Assembly: GCA_030770545.1 (NCBI GenBank)
Contig: CM061105.1
Span: 16,840,001 to 16,904,000 of the forward strand
Source: Macropodus opercularis
Taxonomy: Eukaryota > Chordata > Actinopteri > Anabantiformes > Osphronemidae
Direction: 5' to 3'
DNA: 64,000 nt
Position numbers and translations under genes: made by a program. The notes beneath the pieces were generated by a model. It was not told the DNA's origin, ran no database searches, and saw only the letters and a list, made by a program, of their open reading frames with translations. Positions within the stretch are counted from its first letter, which is position 1, and the number at the start of each line of letters is the position of its first letter. This document shows positions 28,001 to 36,623 of this stretch, piece by piece.

Positions 28001-31000
28001 TTGCTACGTGTGAGAATAATAATAACCCGTCTCCTTCTCTGTGAAGTAATATCTACTACTCCGAACCTGGACTCAATAATCACTGTTCGCGTCTCACTTA
28101 CTGACTCCGATTCCTGGTTAGGTGAGAAAACAAACCACAGGGGCCAGTGTAACATAAGACACAAACCCACACCGTCGGAGGGAGGGGGGTCATTCAATGC
28201 CGCTGAGGAGCAAACTGGGCCTGTATGCGACTACAGAAAGGAAAACATTTGTTTTGATGCCTCGAGAATATCAGCTCAGAGAGAAGCAGCCGATGGGACT
28301 GTTTTGTTAGTGCGTTTTCACGTTAGCTCCTCTGTAAAGAATGTGCGTCACAGGCGTCTGATGAGTGTTTCCACACAGTCGGAGGATTAACCTGCAGAGA
28401 CGAGCGTGTGCGACCAGGAGGAAAAACGAACAAAGCTCCCATTGACCCCGTGCTTTCAATTCCGCTTCAATTAATGAGTCTTATAAACCAAAACGTAAAC
28501 GGCACAAAGCATCAATAAGCCCAACGAAGACACGTCACACTAAAGGATGCGATTAAAGGAGACCAAGCCTCTGTCGACCATCAGTCACACAGAGCTGATT
28601 AACCCAGCAAAACCCCAGGTCAGCAGCCTCCTCACTCCCACCCGGCGGAGGACCCCCCTGGATCGTTGAGTCAAGCACGAGGAGCAGGGGAGCTGGACGT
28701 TAGCTTAGTAAATGAACATCACCAGCAGCGCAGGGAGGGAAATCACGAGTCAAAGCTGCAACCGTGAGCTATCAGCAACAAACTCGAGGTTGGAGACGCA
28801 TCATCTGCGACCGGAGGACTTGTTGCTTCGCCTGTTCTCACCCCTGAGGCGTCACTTTCTGAGCAGCCCCCCTTCGGCTTAATGATGCAATCTGGCAGAA
28901 ACAGCCCCTGCTCTCCCCGCTCCGCCACCTCCCTCCTCCCCAGCCTCCGCTCCAGCGATGACATCACCTCCCTGAGAAAGGAGGACATGGCAGCAGTAGC
29001 AGGGCTGCATGCGGTCGCTGGGAATTCTTTCCGACAGCAGTTGTGTCACTTCAAGCTGTCGACCAGAGACGACCGTGTCCACGACTAGTGAGCTCAACTG
29101 AGTCCCTGCATCTAAAGGAAGGCAAAAGCGTCCCCACCGCTGTTCACACACGTTTCATGGTCTGCTTTATAAGTCAAAGAGTGAAACACACTCACTGTTC
29201 TCAACAGTTGTCATATATGCTGCGCAGACAGATTCTATCTGTACACTTCCAATAACGCACTGAGACTGTTTCAAATCACCTTTCAACTGCATAAACAAAG
29301 AGTTAAAATGAGAAAAACTTTTTACTGTAATGGACAAAAGCACAAAGTGACATAAAGAAGAGAGAAGAGAGTCAGACAACGAACCCACTCAACCTTAGCA
29401 AGCTGTGTTAGAGGCTGAAGGTTCTACTCACAGCTACTGACATTTCACTGAGAAACCTCTGGATAAATAGAAAGCAGGCACCTCCAGATGCCGAGGTAAT
29501 AAACCGAGCTCATTAACTGTTGATTCTGGGAGCGGGAGGAACATACAACTTTTAACGCTGGAGCCAATTAGGTGATTGAGGGGCTTTTGCATCAGACACG
29601 ATCAGACTGAAGCAGATGAAACTGCTGATCGGGGCCTTCTGATGGCTCTGATGGCAGACGGAGCAGCCGAAGCCCATTAAACCCAGCATCCAAAGGGGTT
29701 TTCCAAATCGCCTGAGCAAGCACAAACTCAGAGTCTGCTCGGATGGGAGCGGGGACGGGTAAACGCTCCGGCTCCATGTCTAACCTTGGCCGTGCCGAGG
29801 GGAGCGTTGCTGAAAGGTTAAGTGCTTGTTTTATGTTGAGGTAAAGGGGGTGAGGCCGTCAGCACTGATAAACTGGAAAAGCAGATCCCGTCTGGAACAC
29901 GCCAGCCTGCTGGTCACACCTGCGCGTGGCTGGATGTCAGCCTGCTGAGAAGTGACAGCCTGACACGCGCCTGCTGCACCCGCCGACATTTCCAGCCCTC
30001 ACATTTGTTTGGCGAGGGCAGATGAATATTAATGCGGCTGGATGACAGCTGATGGCAAACATGTGGACTGAAGGCCTGGAGTCCTGGGAGTTTCCGCTGT
30101 GTTGGAGTTTTAAGCTTGACTAAACTGCTGCCTACTGACGTGTTGCTGCCCAACATTCACGCAGATGTGGTTTAAAACTGTCCTTGAATTACAAAAGTGT
30201 TTCTAACGCGTTTAGACTGTGAGACTGGACAAAATAACAAAGTGATCACTGAGATGAAGCAACCATTAAATTCACCAGACTGGCTGCTTTCAGTGTAGCT
30301 GATCACATCAGGAAAATGAACAAGATTATTCTTTCAAGAACAAGTTGATGGGTTTGTGCATGAGGACGTCGACGCCTCAGGGAATCCAAGCACTTTTACA
30401 TCCTAGAGTCATCCCTGTGAGCGAGAGGTTGACGGCTCTTCAAGCTTTGCTGCCAGCGGAGGTTTTCACGTTGTGACATTGTGCTCGGCTGGTGTCACTG
30501 CACTGAATTTAAAATGCTGCTCACCTTCGTTAATGACATCTGTGGCAATAAAGCAACAATCTCAGCAGCTGCATCGCTGGCGGCCGTCGGATTCACGTCC
30601 AGTGAATCAGTGCGGCATCGCTCCAGGGAAACGCAGGCACCATATATGAATTTATGGCCTTGCTGTGTGATCTGAGCCTCTCTTCATCCCACAGGTCATA
30701 ATCTCCCAGGAAGGACGAGAGAAAATAACATCTCTATGGCAACAGCCTGGTGTAAAGGTGAGACATGACACTGCAGGAGCAGTCAGGCCAACCACAGGCT
30801 GCAGGTATCACAGCTGACATTTAGCGGCTTCTCACACTGCAGTGACGGCCTTTAACTCCTCTTTAAATGTGTCCAGCACTGGGAGTGATCCACCTGCAGC
30901 AGCAGAGGATCCAACAACCTACACTGTCATTAACGAGTTTTTCAGGAGCTACATTCAGGGTGAAAACTTCTCAGCAGGGCTTTTTATTCCTATGACCGAG

Positions 31001-32872
31001 TCACAGGCCGTTATCAAGTGAGCGTAGTTAAGATGACGTCCGCGTCCTCGTTTGTTACGCATCCAAAGGTCTGACGCACCCAGATAAAAGCCTGGTTATA
31101 AATGAGTCCACCTGTCTCACCAAACCTTACGACACATCAGCTCCAAACTGAAGCACGTTAAGCAAGTCAGAAAAACACGAGCATGTACAAGATGAAGGCG
31201 TCGGTTTTGGACCATAACTTGTAACCGATTCAGTGAAATGTCACAGGTTGAATACATTAAACTGGGAAGCAGAGGTTTAGTGAGTTTGGCCTTTTAGTAG
31301 CATTAAGAAATACCAATGGAAAACAAAACGAAATGAACTGATTACAGTATTTCACACTTCTAAGGTTTGGGACAGTCTTTCTGAGGGTTGTGGGGTGGGA
31401 CTGAGTGTAATGATGCTTTGGGTGATTTAAGTTTAAGTTTATTTATTTACTATAGATCTTGTCTTGATCTCAATAAAATCTCCTGATTCTGACCCATGGA
31501 GATGAATGATCATAACATAAAATAGAAATGCTCACATAATCTAAACGTATTCCTGCCATCCATCAGTAATATGAACTCACATGTCACATGTCTGACACGT
31601 TACATAAAATGTCACTTTTTCTTCAAATACTTATTTTCTGGAGCCTTAAACAAACACGGAGCTCTGTGAAAATAGCCTTAAATAAAGGACCGTGGCTGCA
31701 GCGTCTCTGTCCCCAAAGCGTCTTCAGACTGGAAACCAAGTGAACCATCACAACCTCAGTTTGGTGAAATGCATTGTGGGAAGCGACCAGCAGAAGCAAG
31801 AGCACAGAGGCAACAACCACTACTCGTAATCCAACCAAGACACGAAGAGAAACACAGAATGAAGTCAACACGTGCTCTGGGAGGTTCCTGGTTTATCGGC
31901 CTCTGTCAACCAGAGGAGACTTAGCTGACTTAGCGTCACCGTCCCTCTCCCTCAGAAATGAGCCAACAAGGCCTCACAGGACACGTGCGGCGCCGCCAGG
32001 AGGCCGTTTTCCTCCCTGATAACGATTCAGCATGAAGGAGAAGGTTAATGTCTTGCTCAAGGGCCCGTGTGAAGCTGCAGAGACACCTGACTGCTGATAA
32101 CGCCTCACTGTGGGCCTTCACAGAAGAATTAGGTCAAAGTCTGTGGGATGTGCATTTACAGCGCTAAGCATGTAAATAATGCAGCGGAGCATCTGACCCG
32201 ATTCCCTCAGACAAGCTGGTTTACACTGGAGCAACTGTGACCCGGCAGCTGACATAGGAGGGAGAATAATGGGAACGCGAGCCACAAGCCAAACTGGACT
32301 CACTTCCTCTCTCCCGCTGCGCCTGGTTCCAGTCCTGCTCCTTACATGGCTGAGCACGAAGAGGGAAAACAGCGAAAGGCAGCTGAAACCTGACTCTGTG
32401 ACTCCAGGCTGAGAGCGAGTCCAGCAACGTGACACATCAACCTGCAACGCAGAGGAGGCGCTAAGAGGAGAACCAGCGCCAGATGAGGCCAGTGAAGGCT
32501 CGGACGGGCCGCAGTCAACGGGCTCCACAAGTTGGTAGGACACAGAGCATCTGTCCTCCACGACGCTCAGCACCGGTGAGGGCCGCTTGGACCTGGGCTC
32601 AGAGCTTTGTCTACGTGGTCACTCAGGTTGGACCCAGCGGCTCCTCATCAGAACATCACTCACCACTGACTGGACTGAACTTGTGGCCCCTGAAGCTTCA
32701 CACTTCTCCCAACAGCACAAAGTCCGGACCGGTCCGTCCGCTCCAACAGTGACCCAAACACAGCAGCGGAGCCGCCGAGATTCGAGAACTCACCCTCCGA
32801 CAACTCCAGCTCCAGCTCGGCCAGCTTGGCCCGCACCTCCGCAGGCAGCGGCACCGGGTCCCGGTCCGCCAT
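2829..32872 (-). CDS. dip2c: Disco-interacting protein 2 homolog C, N-terminal part (5 exons)
   Basis: Minus-strand exons: 32794-32872, 7003-7074, 4513-4623, 3963-4088 and 2829-3137. All introns are GT-AG and phase 1, giving 232 codons. The start is the ATG at 32870-32872; the protein opens MADRDPVPLPAEVRAKL, followed by the family hallmark ELELSEGDITQKGYEKKRSK, the N-terminal DMAP1-binding region (about residues 9-120). EKRAPVTPS, SRYHRRRSSGSRDERYRS, KERKMAVPMPSKRRS, QTSMDAYTPP and SMEHWIS match DIP2C better than DIP2A or DIP2B as I recall them. Exon 5 (residues 130-232) is low-complexity: an acidic stretch, seven Gly, Ser/Thr runs and a His-rich end. The two adenylate-forming (AMP-binding) domains lie beyond the left edge. 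DIP2 proteins are linked to lipid metabolism and acetylated-cortactin or neurite phenotypes; that is family knowledge. The a/b fish ohnologue was not resolved. Confidence 0.93.
5565..6210 (-). pseudogene. finTRIM/TRIM25-like RING-B-box pseudogene in dip2c intron 2
   Basis: Minus-strand reading starts at an ATG (6208-6210) with MAQGVRLERDSF. An apparently complete C3HC4 RING follows: CCPVC, CGHSCCMSC and SCPQC, about residues 12-60. Then come the linker PPGHCYAGPGDLACDLC and a B-box half, CETHLRPHYD to FCPTDQQCICYLC. Between the two halves, at a run of nine T (plus-strand A, about 5870-5878), the frame shifts by one base and a few residues of the first B-box are missing. After KVSAAAEREEQK the similarity stops, so the coiled coil and any B30.2/SPRY domain are absent. 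It is intronless here and sense to dip2c. The family is the large fish finTRIM group (antiviral or ubiquitin-ligase type), but this copy looks dead. Confidence 0.8.
8529..9042 (+). repeat. GA-rich minisatellite (GAGAGAAACAGAGG family)
   Basis: About 510 bp of imperfect repeats built from GAGAGA tracts punctuated by AAACAGAGG and GACAGAGG. A segment starting near 8569 recurs almost unchanged near 8791, so the array contains an internal duplication with a shift of roughly 222 bp. The plus strand is nearly pure purine. The long open frames across it in both orientations are a by-product of composition. Confidence 0.95.
11095..11675 (+). repeat. AGGAGGA/GATGAGGA/GAATAGC minisatellite
   Basis: About 580 bp of purine-rich repeats combining AGGAGGAAGAGCAGAAGG-type and AGGATGAGGATGAATAGC-type blocks in variable order. 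On the minus strand it reads as Pro/His/Ser- or Ser/Cys-rich 'proteins' in more than one frame, because the complement contains few stop triplets. It lies in dip2c intron 1, so the dip2c pre-mRNA carries the pyrimidine-rich version. Confidence 0.93.
12858..12881 (+). repeat. (CCT)n microsatellite
   Basis: Eight consecutive CCT triplets, within dip2c intron 1. It has pyrimidine polarity on the plus strand, opposite to the neighbouring purine-rich minisatellites. Confidence 0.9.
13650..17480 (+). repeat. 3.8 kb minisatellite (GAGAGAACGAGAT family)
   Basis: This is a very long tandem array. Its subunits all end in the 13-mer GAGAGAACGAGAT (minor variants GAAAACGAGAT and GAACGAAAT). Each 13-mer either stands alone or is preceded by the 9-mer GGAGACGGA/GGAGACAGA or the 8-mer GAGACAGA, giving subunits of about 13, 22 and 21 bp. 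A frequent 35-bp higher-order unit is 13+22. None of these lengths is a multiple of three except 21. The minus strand has almost no TA or TGA, so all three minus frames stay open for about 1290-1350 codons with the same Ser/Leu/Arg vocabulary. It sits in dip2c intron 1; in the dip2c transcript it is UCUC/CUCGUUCUC-rich. Confidence 0.97.
20326..20982 (+). repeat. 11-bp minisatellite (CTCAAACCACG / CTCAAACCAAA)
   Basis: About 60 tandem copies of an 11-bp unit in two alleles differing at the last bases (CTCAAACCACG versus CTCAAACCAAA). The first third has runs of the ACG type. Further right the two types alternate fairly regularly, giving a 22-bp higher-order repeat. Since 11 is not a multiple of three, the unit reads through in all frames. 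There are no unique spacers, so this is not a CRISPR-like array. Confidence 0.97.
21950..22050 (+). mobile_element. SINE-like fragment with tRNA B-box motif plus (CA)14
   Basis: GGTTCGATCCC at 21957-21967 matches the RNA polymerase III B-box of tRNA-derived SINEs. It is followed by a (CA) microsatellite at 22021-22049. No clear A-box or target-site duplication was found, so this is only a possible degraded SINE. Confidence 0.35.
22480..22560 (+). mobile_element. SINE-like fragment with B-box motif
   Basis: GGTTCGACTCCCAG begins at 22491, a second B-box-like match about 530 bp from the first. TG-rich sequence follows. It may be a degraded tRNA-type SINE; no ends are defined. Confidence 0.3.
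23340..23465 (+). repeat. Common teleost interspersed repeat fragment
   Basis: The stretch around 23365-23460 has GAGCCTGGTTCTGCTGGAGG, then a GTTTTCCTCTCC-type stretch and CGCTGTCTCCAGGTGCTGCT. I recognise this order from a very abundant fish repeat whose usual form has AGTTTTTCC and 'TGTCGCC..GTGCTTGCTC'. The transposon class is not certain from this fragment. Confidence 0.6.
24075..24275 (-). mobile_element. Teleost SINE-like repeat (B-box on minus strand)
   Basis: The sequence contains (CA)n near 24160, then TTCAGCGTCTTGCCCAAGG, ACACTTCGGCACATGG and GGAATCGAACCACCGAT. This string of motifs is shared by many fish genomic repeats. Reversed, GGTTCGATTCC (24244-24254) fits the polymerase III B-box, so a tRNA-type SINE on the minus strand is likely. 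Confidence 0.6.
27022..27064. repeat. Perfect inverted repeat, 17-bp arms, 9-nt loop
   Basis: Left arm 27022-27038 (TGTGTACGCTAGCTGCT) is exactly complementary in reverse to right arm 27048-27064 (AGCAGCTAGCGTACACA). They are separated by nine bases, 27039-27047. The arms are rich in GCTAGC. It could form a cruciform, or a hairpin in the dip2c pre-mRNA. No transposon ends or target-site duplication were seen around it. Confidence 0.95.
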
Positions 32873-33060
32873 TAGACCCCGCTTCGAATCTCTGGTACCG
32901 GCGCCTTCTCGCCCTTTTCTGGATCCGAGCTTCACCTCAAACCCCAAAACCCAAAGTCAGGAGAGTCCGAGAGCGTCGCTGTCTGAGCGACGGCGAGCAG
33001 CGTCAAGTCGCACAGCCACAGGCCGTTGCTTCCGGTGGGCGCCCTTTCACAATAAAAGAC
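32873..33060 (-). promoter_or_regulatory. dip2c: Presumed dip2c promoter / 5' UTR region
   Basis: This is immediately upstream of the dip2c ATG. The stretch to about 33050 is CpG-containing (CGACGGCGAGCAGCGTC, CGTTGCTTCCGG) and has CTTCCGG/CCGGAAG, an ETS-type element common in CpG-island promoters. No TATA box is apparent. The transcription start and any upstream non-coding exon cannot be set from sequence. Confidence 0.45.
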
Positions 33061-33886
33061 ACAAACGCAGAGCAGCGTCGGTAAAAAAAAAAATCATACC
33101 AACGGTTTCAATAAGCCAAGAACTTCATCGAGGCCGTCAAAGGCGTCCACTGACCCAGCTACCCAAAGGTTACACAAGGCTGGACCAGCTAATGGACTGA
33201 CTGAGCCCGGTCCACTCTGACTAGGCCCGTTATCTACATTTATCACATGCACCTGTTACTCTGGAGGAGTTTAACCAACAGCTTGTCTAGCAGCAAATCC
33301 ACATTACACCACTTCAGCTGTTCAGGCCCGGTGACCCTGAGGAACCTTCCTGTGGAGCTGGACCAGAGAGGCGTCATTAACCAGGTGGAGGCCTTACGCT
33401 ACCAGCTGAGGAGCTTCAGCATCAGCATCATCACAAGATGCTCAGGTCTCCCTCCGAACAAGCCAGGATCCAGTGGACTCACTAACAGCCCAAAGCTGTT
33501 CCGCCTGCTCACACTCGTCTGTCAGTCTGCTCCTCAGCTGATCTCTCATTGGAGGCGGTGGTTCTGATGAGTAGAACACAGCGGCTCCACATCCTGTTGC
33601 TTCACCTTCACGCCTCTCGCTCATTTCTGCTGCAGCTCAGACTGTGTCACAGGGAACATGAGGCTCGGTTGACAGGATGATGGCGCCCCCTGCTGTTTCC
33701 TTTGTTACCAAGACGTTCAACGTACAAGACGGAGACGGAACCGAACAGTAAAGACAGATAAATAAAATATTTGTCATATCGCATTGAATCCGTTTATTTC
33801 CGGGAGCCTGCTGCGCCACCGAGTAGAGTCAGTTCCCACTGCAAAAAAGTAATTCAATACTGAGCCCAAAACAATTATTTTCAAGG

Positions 33887-34779
33887 AAATTAATTACATT
33901 TTATTTTCAAAGATACAAAAGGTTGAAAAACGTCTCCTCTAGTCGCTGCCACTGAGACCTTGGCCTGTCCTTCACTCAGGACGTCCTGTAGTTGGTCTCT
34001 GAGCTCTGTCACAGCTGCTGTCACTTCCTCAAAGTATCTCAGAGGACGGACGCTGGTGCCGGATGAGTCCGTGGACCCACTGAGTTCTGCCAGTGAGGGG
34101 TAGTGGAGTAGAAACTGGGTGTGATCCTCTGTGTGTGAGAGCTGCTCCAGCTCGGCGTCTCTCCTCTTCAGCTCCCTGATCTCCTGCTCCAGCTTCTCCT
34201 GAAGCTCTTTGACTCGACTCGCTTCAGTTTCCTGCTGGGATCTGATCTGCTGCTTCACCTCAGACCTTCTTCTCTCCATGAGACGGATCAGCTCCGTGAA
34301 GACCTTCTCGCTGTCCTCCACGGTTCGATCAGCAGAGCGACCGATGGCCTCCGCCTCCTGCTGAAGGAGCTTCACGTCTCTGCCTCCGTCCTGGATCCTC
34401 TGCCGGATCCTCTGCCGGAATGCACTGCTGATCGGTGCGGCAGAACATCTTCCTCAGCTCATCGTGGAGGGAGCAGATGTTCTCCAGCTTGTGTTTCTTT
34501 AACGGAGCTGCATCATAATGAGGCCGCAGGTGTTCCTCACAAAACGAGGCCAAACAAACTCTTCTTCAGCTGCTCCACTAAACCAGCCAACATGGTGTTT
34601 TTCACCAGCTCCGGTCTGGGAGTGAAGGTCTGTCTGCACTGAGGACAGCTGTGCTGGTTCTTCTCAGCCTCCTCATCCCAGTGGGATTTGATGCAGTTCA
34701 TGCAGTAGCTGTGTCCACAGGGAACAGTCACTGGATCCTCTGATCTTAGCAGCAAACACGACAACGACACCGGACCCAC
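33887..34779 (-). pseudogene. finTRIM-like pseudogene (broken RING, B-box, coiled coil)
   Basis: Minus-strand similarity starts inside the RING: EDPVTVPCGHSYCMNC, then HSCPQCRQTFTPRPE. The first Cys-X2-Cys zinc pair and any ATG start are missing (the open frame begins at a GTG after a stop). After VEQLKKS the frame breaks. In another frame CEEHLRPHYD to MFCRTDQQC gives part of the B-box region, with the first B-box lost. A further deletion and frameshift lead to an intact coiled-coil frame (QRIQDGGRDVKLLQQEAEA onwards, to 33890) with heptad-type Leu/Glu/Lys content. No SPRY domain follows. It lies between the dip2c promoter and the epdr1 poly(A) signal. It is a different copy from the one at 5565-6210. 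Confidence 0.85.
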
Positions 34780-34909
34780 CGCTGGTCGCCGTTTAGACCC
34801 TCGTTAAACCCTCGCGGTCGGTTTGGGCAGTAACAGTTGTAACAGCTACGCACGAAGGAACAACAGAACACAGAGAAGCAGCAGGTTGCAGGGTGTTGCT
34901 TTATTGTTC

Positions 34910-34915
34910 TTCTAA
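34910..34915 (-). promoter_or_regulatory. epdr1: Poly(A) signal AATAAA of epdr1
   Basis: Minus-strand AATAAA about 100 nt downstream of the epdr1 stop codon, the nearest canonical signal. Confidence 0.75.
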
Positions 34916-35013
34916 AAACATCACCTACAGTCGAGCATCGAAGCACCGTGGTCACACCGGAACCGCTCCGCGTCAGCTCAACCCGTCCAAGCAGAGCCTG
35001 TGCAGTCGGGGCC

Positions 35014-36059
35014 TCAGCACTCGGACCCGACCATCTCCTCGGGCCGAGCGGACCGACAGGTGCTGGGCGGGGTGAAGACGCTGGGGTCGCCGATGCCCAG
35101 CTGGAGGTCGTAGAAGCGGGTGGAGGTGGTGACGCTGCTGTTCCTGGTGTAGGTCTCCTGCACCGGGTAGCAGTCGTTCAGGGTGTAGACGCCCACCCAG
35201 GCCTCATCTGGGGAGAGGGACACAATCAATTCATCGAGTCGCCGGTGAGGTCACTGCTACACAGGTGCCGGTTCGACCCGGACTCACGCTGGCGGGCCGG
35301 TTTCCTGTCTGACCACTCCCGAACCTCCACGCTGTCGCCGGGTCCTCCGATGGAGTACTGCTCCTCGAAGGTGGAGTTGGCCGGGATGTCGAAGGGGTCC
35401 CAGGCCTCGGTCAGAGCGACCTTGGAGCAGTCCTGGGTCTTCTGGTCGATCTGGAACATCACCAGGCTCCGGTACAAGTAGATGTACTCGAAGAACCTGC
35501 AGCCGGAGGAGAGGGAGGCGACGCTCTGCTCTTACACGAGCTTTTGGACTCTGTGAAACTAAACGAGCCGAAGCTTTGTTTACCGGCAGATTTCTGGACT
35601 CTAGACTTCAGACCTGCCAGAGACTCGGTGGATTATCGAGGCTGCTGAGCTCTGTTCTGTGAACACGATCAGGAATCCTGACAGATCTGATACAAGACTG
35701 TGTCCAGAGGTTCTCAGCTGATTTACTGAGCCGCATCAACACTAATGACGTCTCTCTAAACGGGCCACATCCGTTCACTGGGTTTACCGGGACAGAACAC
35801 AACAAACTGGTTCCGTCTATGTTTTCATATTAAGCTGGGTTTCATCTTACTTCTGACACGGCGTGTGCTTCTTGTGCTGCTGCAGGACTCGGATCCTCTG
35901 GTTCAGGCCGTCGTAGGAGACGGCGGCCCGGTGGTTCCGGCCGGTACCGTGGTCGTACTGGACCCACCGGCCCTCCCACTGCAGCGGGGCGACGCAGGGT
36001 GCGGCCGCCGCGGACAGGCCGAGGACAGCGGCCAGAAGCGCGAAGGACAGTCGGTGCAT
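35014..36059 (-). CDS. epdr1: Ependymin-related protein 1 (EPDR1/MERP)
   Basis: Minus-strand exons 35851-36059, 35288-35496 and 35014-35207 give 203 residues, against 224 in human. The start ATG (36057-36059) directly precedes a signal peptide, MHRLSFALLAAVLGLSAAAA. Mature-chain hallmarks are APLQWEGRWVQYDHGTGRN, VSYDGLNQRIRV, VMFQIDQKTQDCSK, AWDPFDIPANSTFE, YSIGGPGDSVEVREWSDRK, DCYPVQETYTRN and IGDPSVFTPPSTC. Six cysteines and two N-glycosylation sequons (NST, NSS) are visible. EPDR1 is a secreted or lysosomal lipid-binding glycoprotein of the ependymin family; its fold is a deep hydrophobic beta-pocket. In human EPDR1 neighbours the TRG locus on 7p14, which fits the TRG segments 20 kb to the right here. 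Splice phases 2 and 1 are consistent and all introns are GT-AG. Confidence 0.96.
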
Positions 36060-36623
36060 GACGGAGTCCGCTCTCTGGTTCCGCTGAGGTTCCAGTCGAC
36101 GCGAACGGACGCGGCTGTGCGGATGTTGTTTACAAAATAAGAGCATCCATGTAAAATTGTAACACGCGGCCCTTCACAATAAAATGCAAACATACGACGT
36201 TATTGTTCTTACTACACATATTTAAGAAGCAATTGTTCTGTTGGTGTTTCTGCGCAAAATGGTGAAATCAGGATAAAGCATTTGCTGCGTTTTTAATGAG
36301 GGGATTTAAGTCATACAAATGGAAAATGTTATTAAATGTTGATGCTTTATTTATGTTTATAAATATTTGGAATATGACACAAAAACGATTTTGACTATTC
36401 AGGTTCGTTCTGTGACATTTATGACACTTGACAAAGAGTTTGCAGAAAAGTGGCTGTAAAAACCTTTTGGTCATTGAATTTACTAAATATCAGCCAGACG
36501 CAGATCAACCGGTGACGTTCGATAAATATCCATGTTCATGCTTCGCTCCGCCGCCAGAGGTCAGGACTTCCGGGTCCGCTCCTGTTTGCGTCGCGGATTG
36601 ATGACGCGGGAGAACTAGCCAAC
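36060..36623. promoter_or_regulatory. Divergent epdr1 / nol7 promoter interval
   Basis: The epdr1 and nol7 start codons face away from each other across 564 bp. CpG-rich blocks flank an AT-rich middle (36180-36480): the epdr1 exon 1 side (about 35900-36120) and the nol7 side (36540-36620, with ACTTCCGGGTCCGC, an ETS-type CTTCCGG). No TATA box was seen at either side. A shared bidirectional promoter is possible but not shown. Confidence 0.5.

Larger units (their letters stand above)
7075..32793 (-). other. dip2c: dip2c intron 1 (about 25.7 kb)
   Basis: The intron lies between the donor after codon 26 (GAGG|GTGAG, at 32794/32793) and the acceptor CAG at 7075-7077. No protein-coding gene was recognised inside it. 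It carries the large minisatellites at 8529-9042, 11095-11675, 13650-17480 and 20326-20982. It also holds SINE-like B-box sites near 21957, 22491 and 24244, a common teleost repeat at 23340-23465 and an inverted repeat at 27022-27064. In the stretches 7075-8528, 9043-11094, 11676-13649, 17481-20325, 24360-27020 and 27065-32793 I saw nothing beyond scattered short simple repeats. Such a long first intron usually holds enhancers, but none can be shown from sequence alone. Confidence 0.85.
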
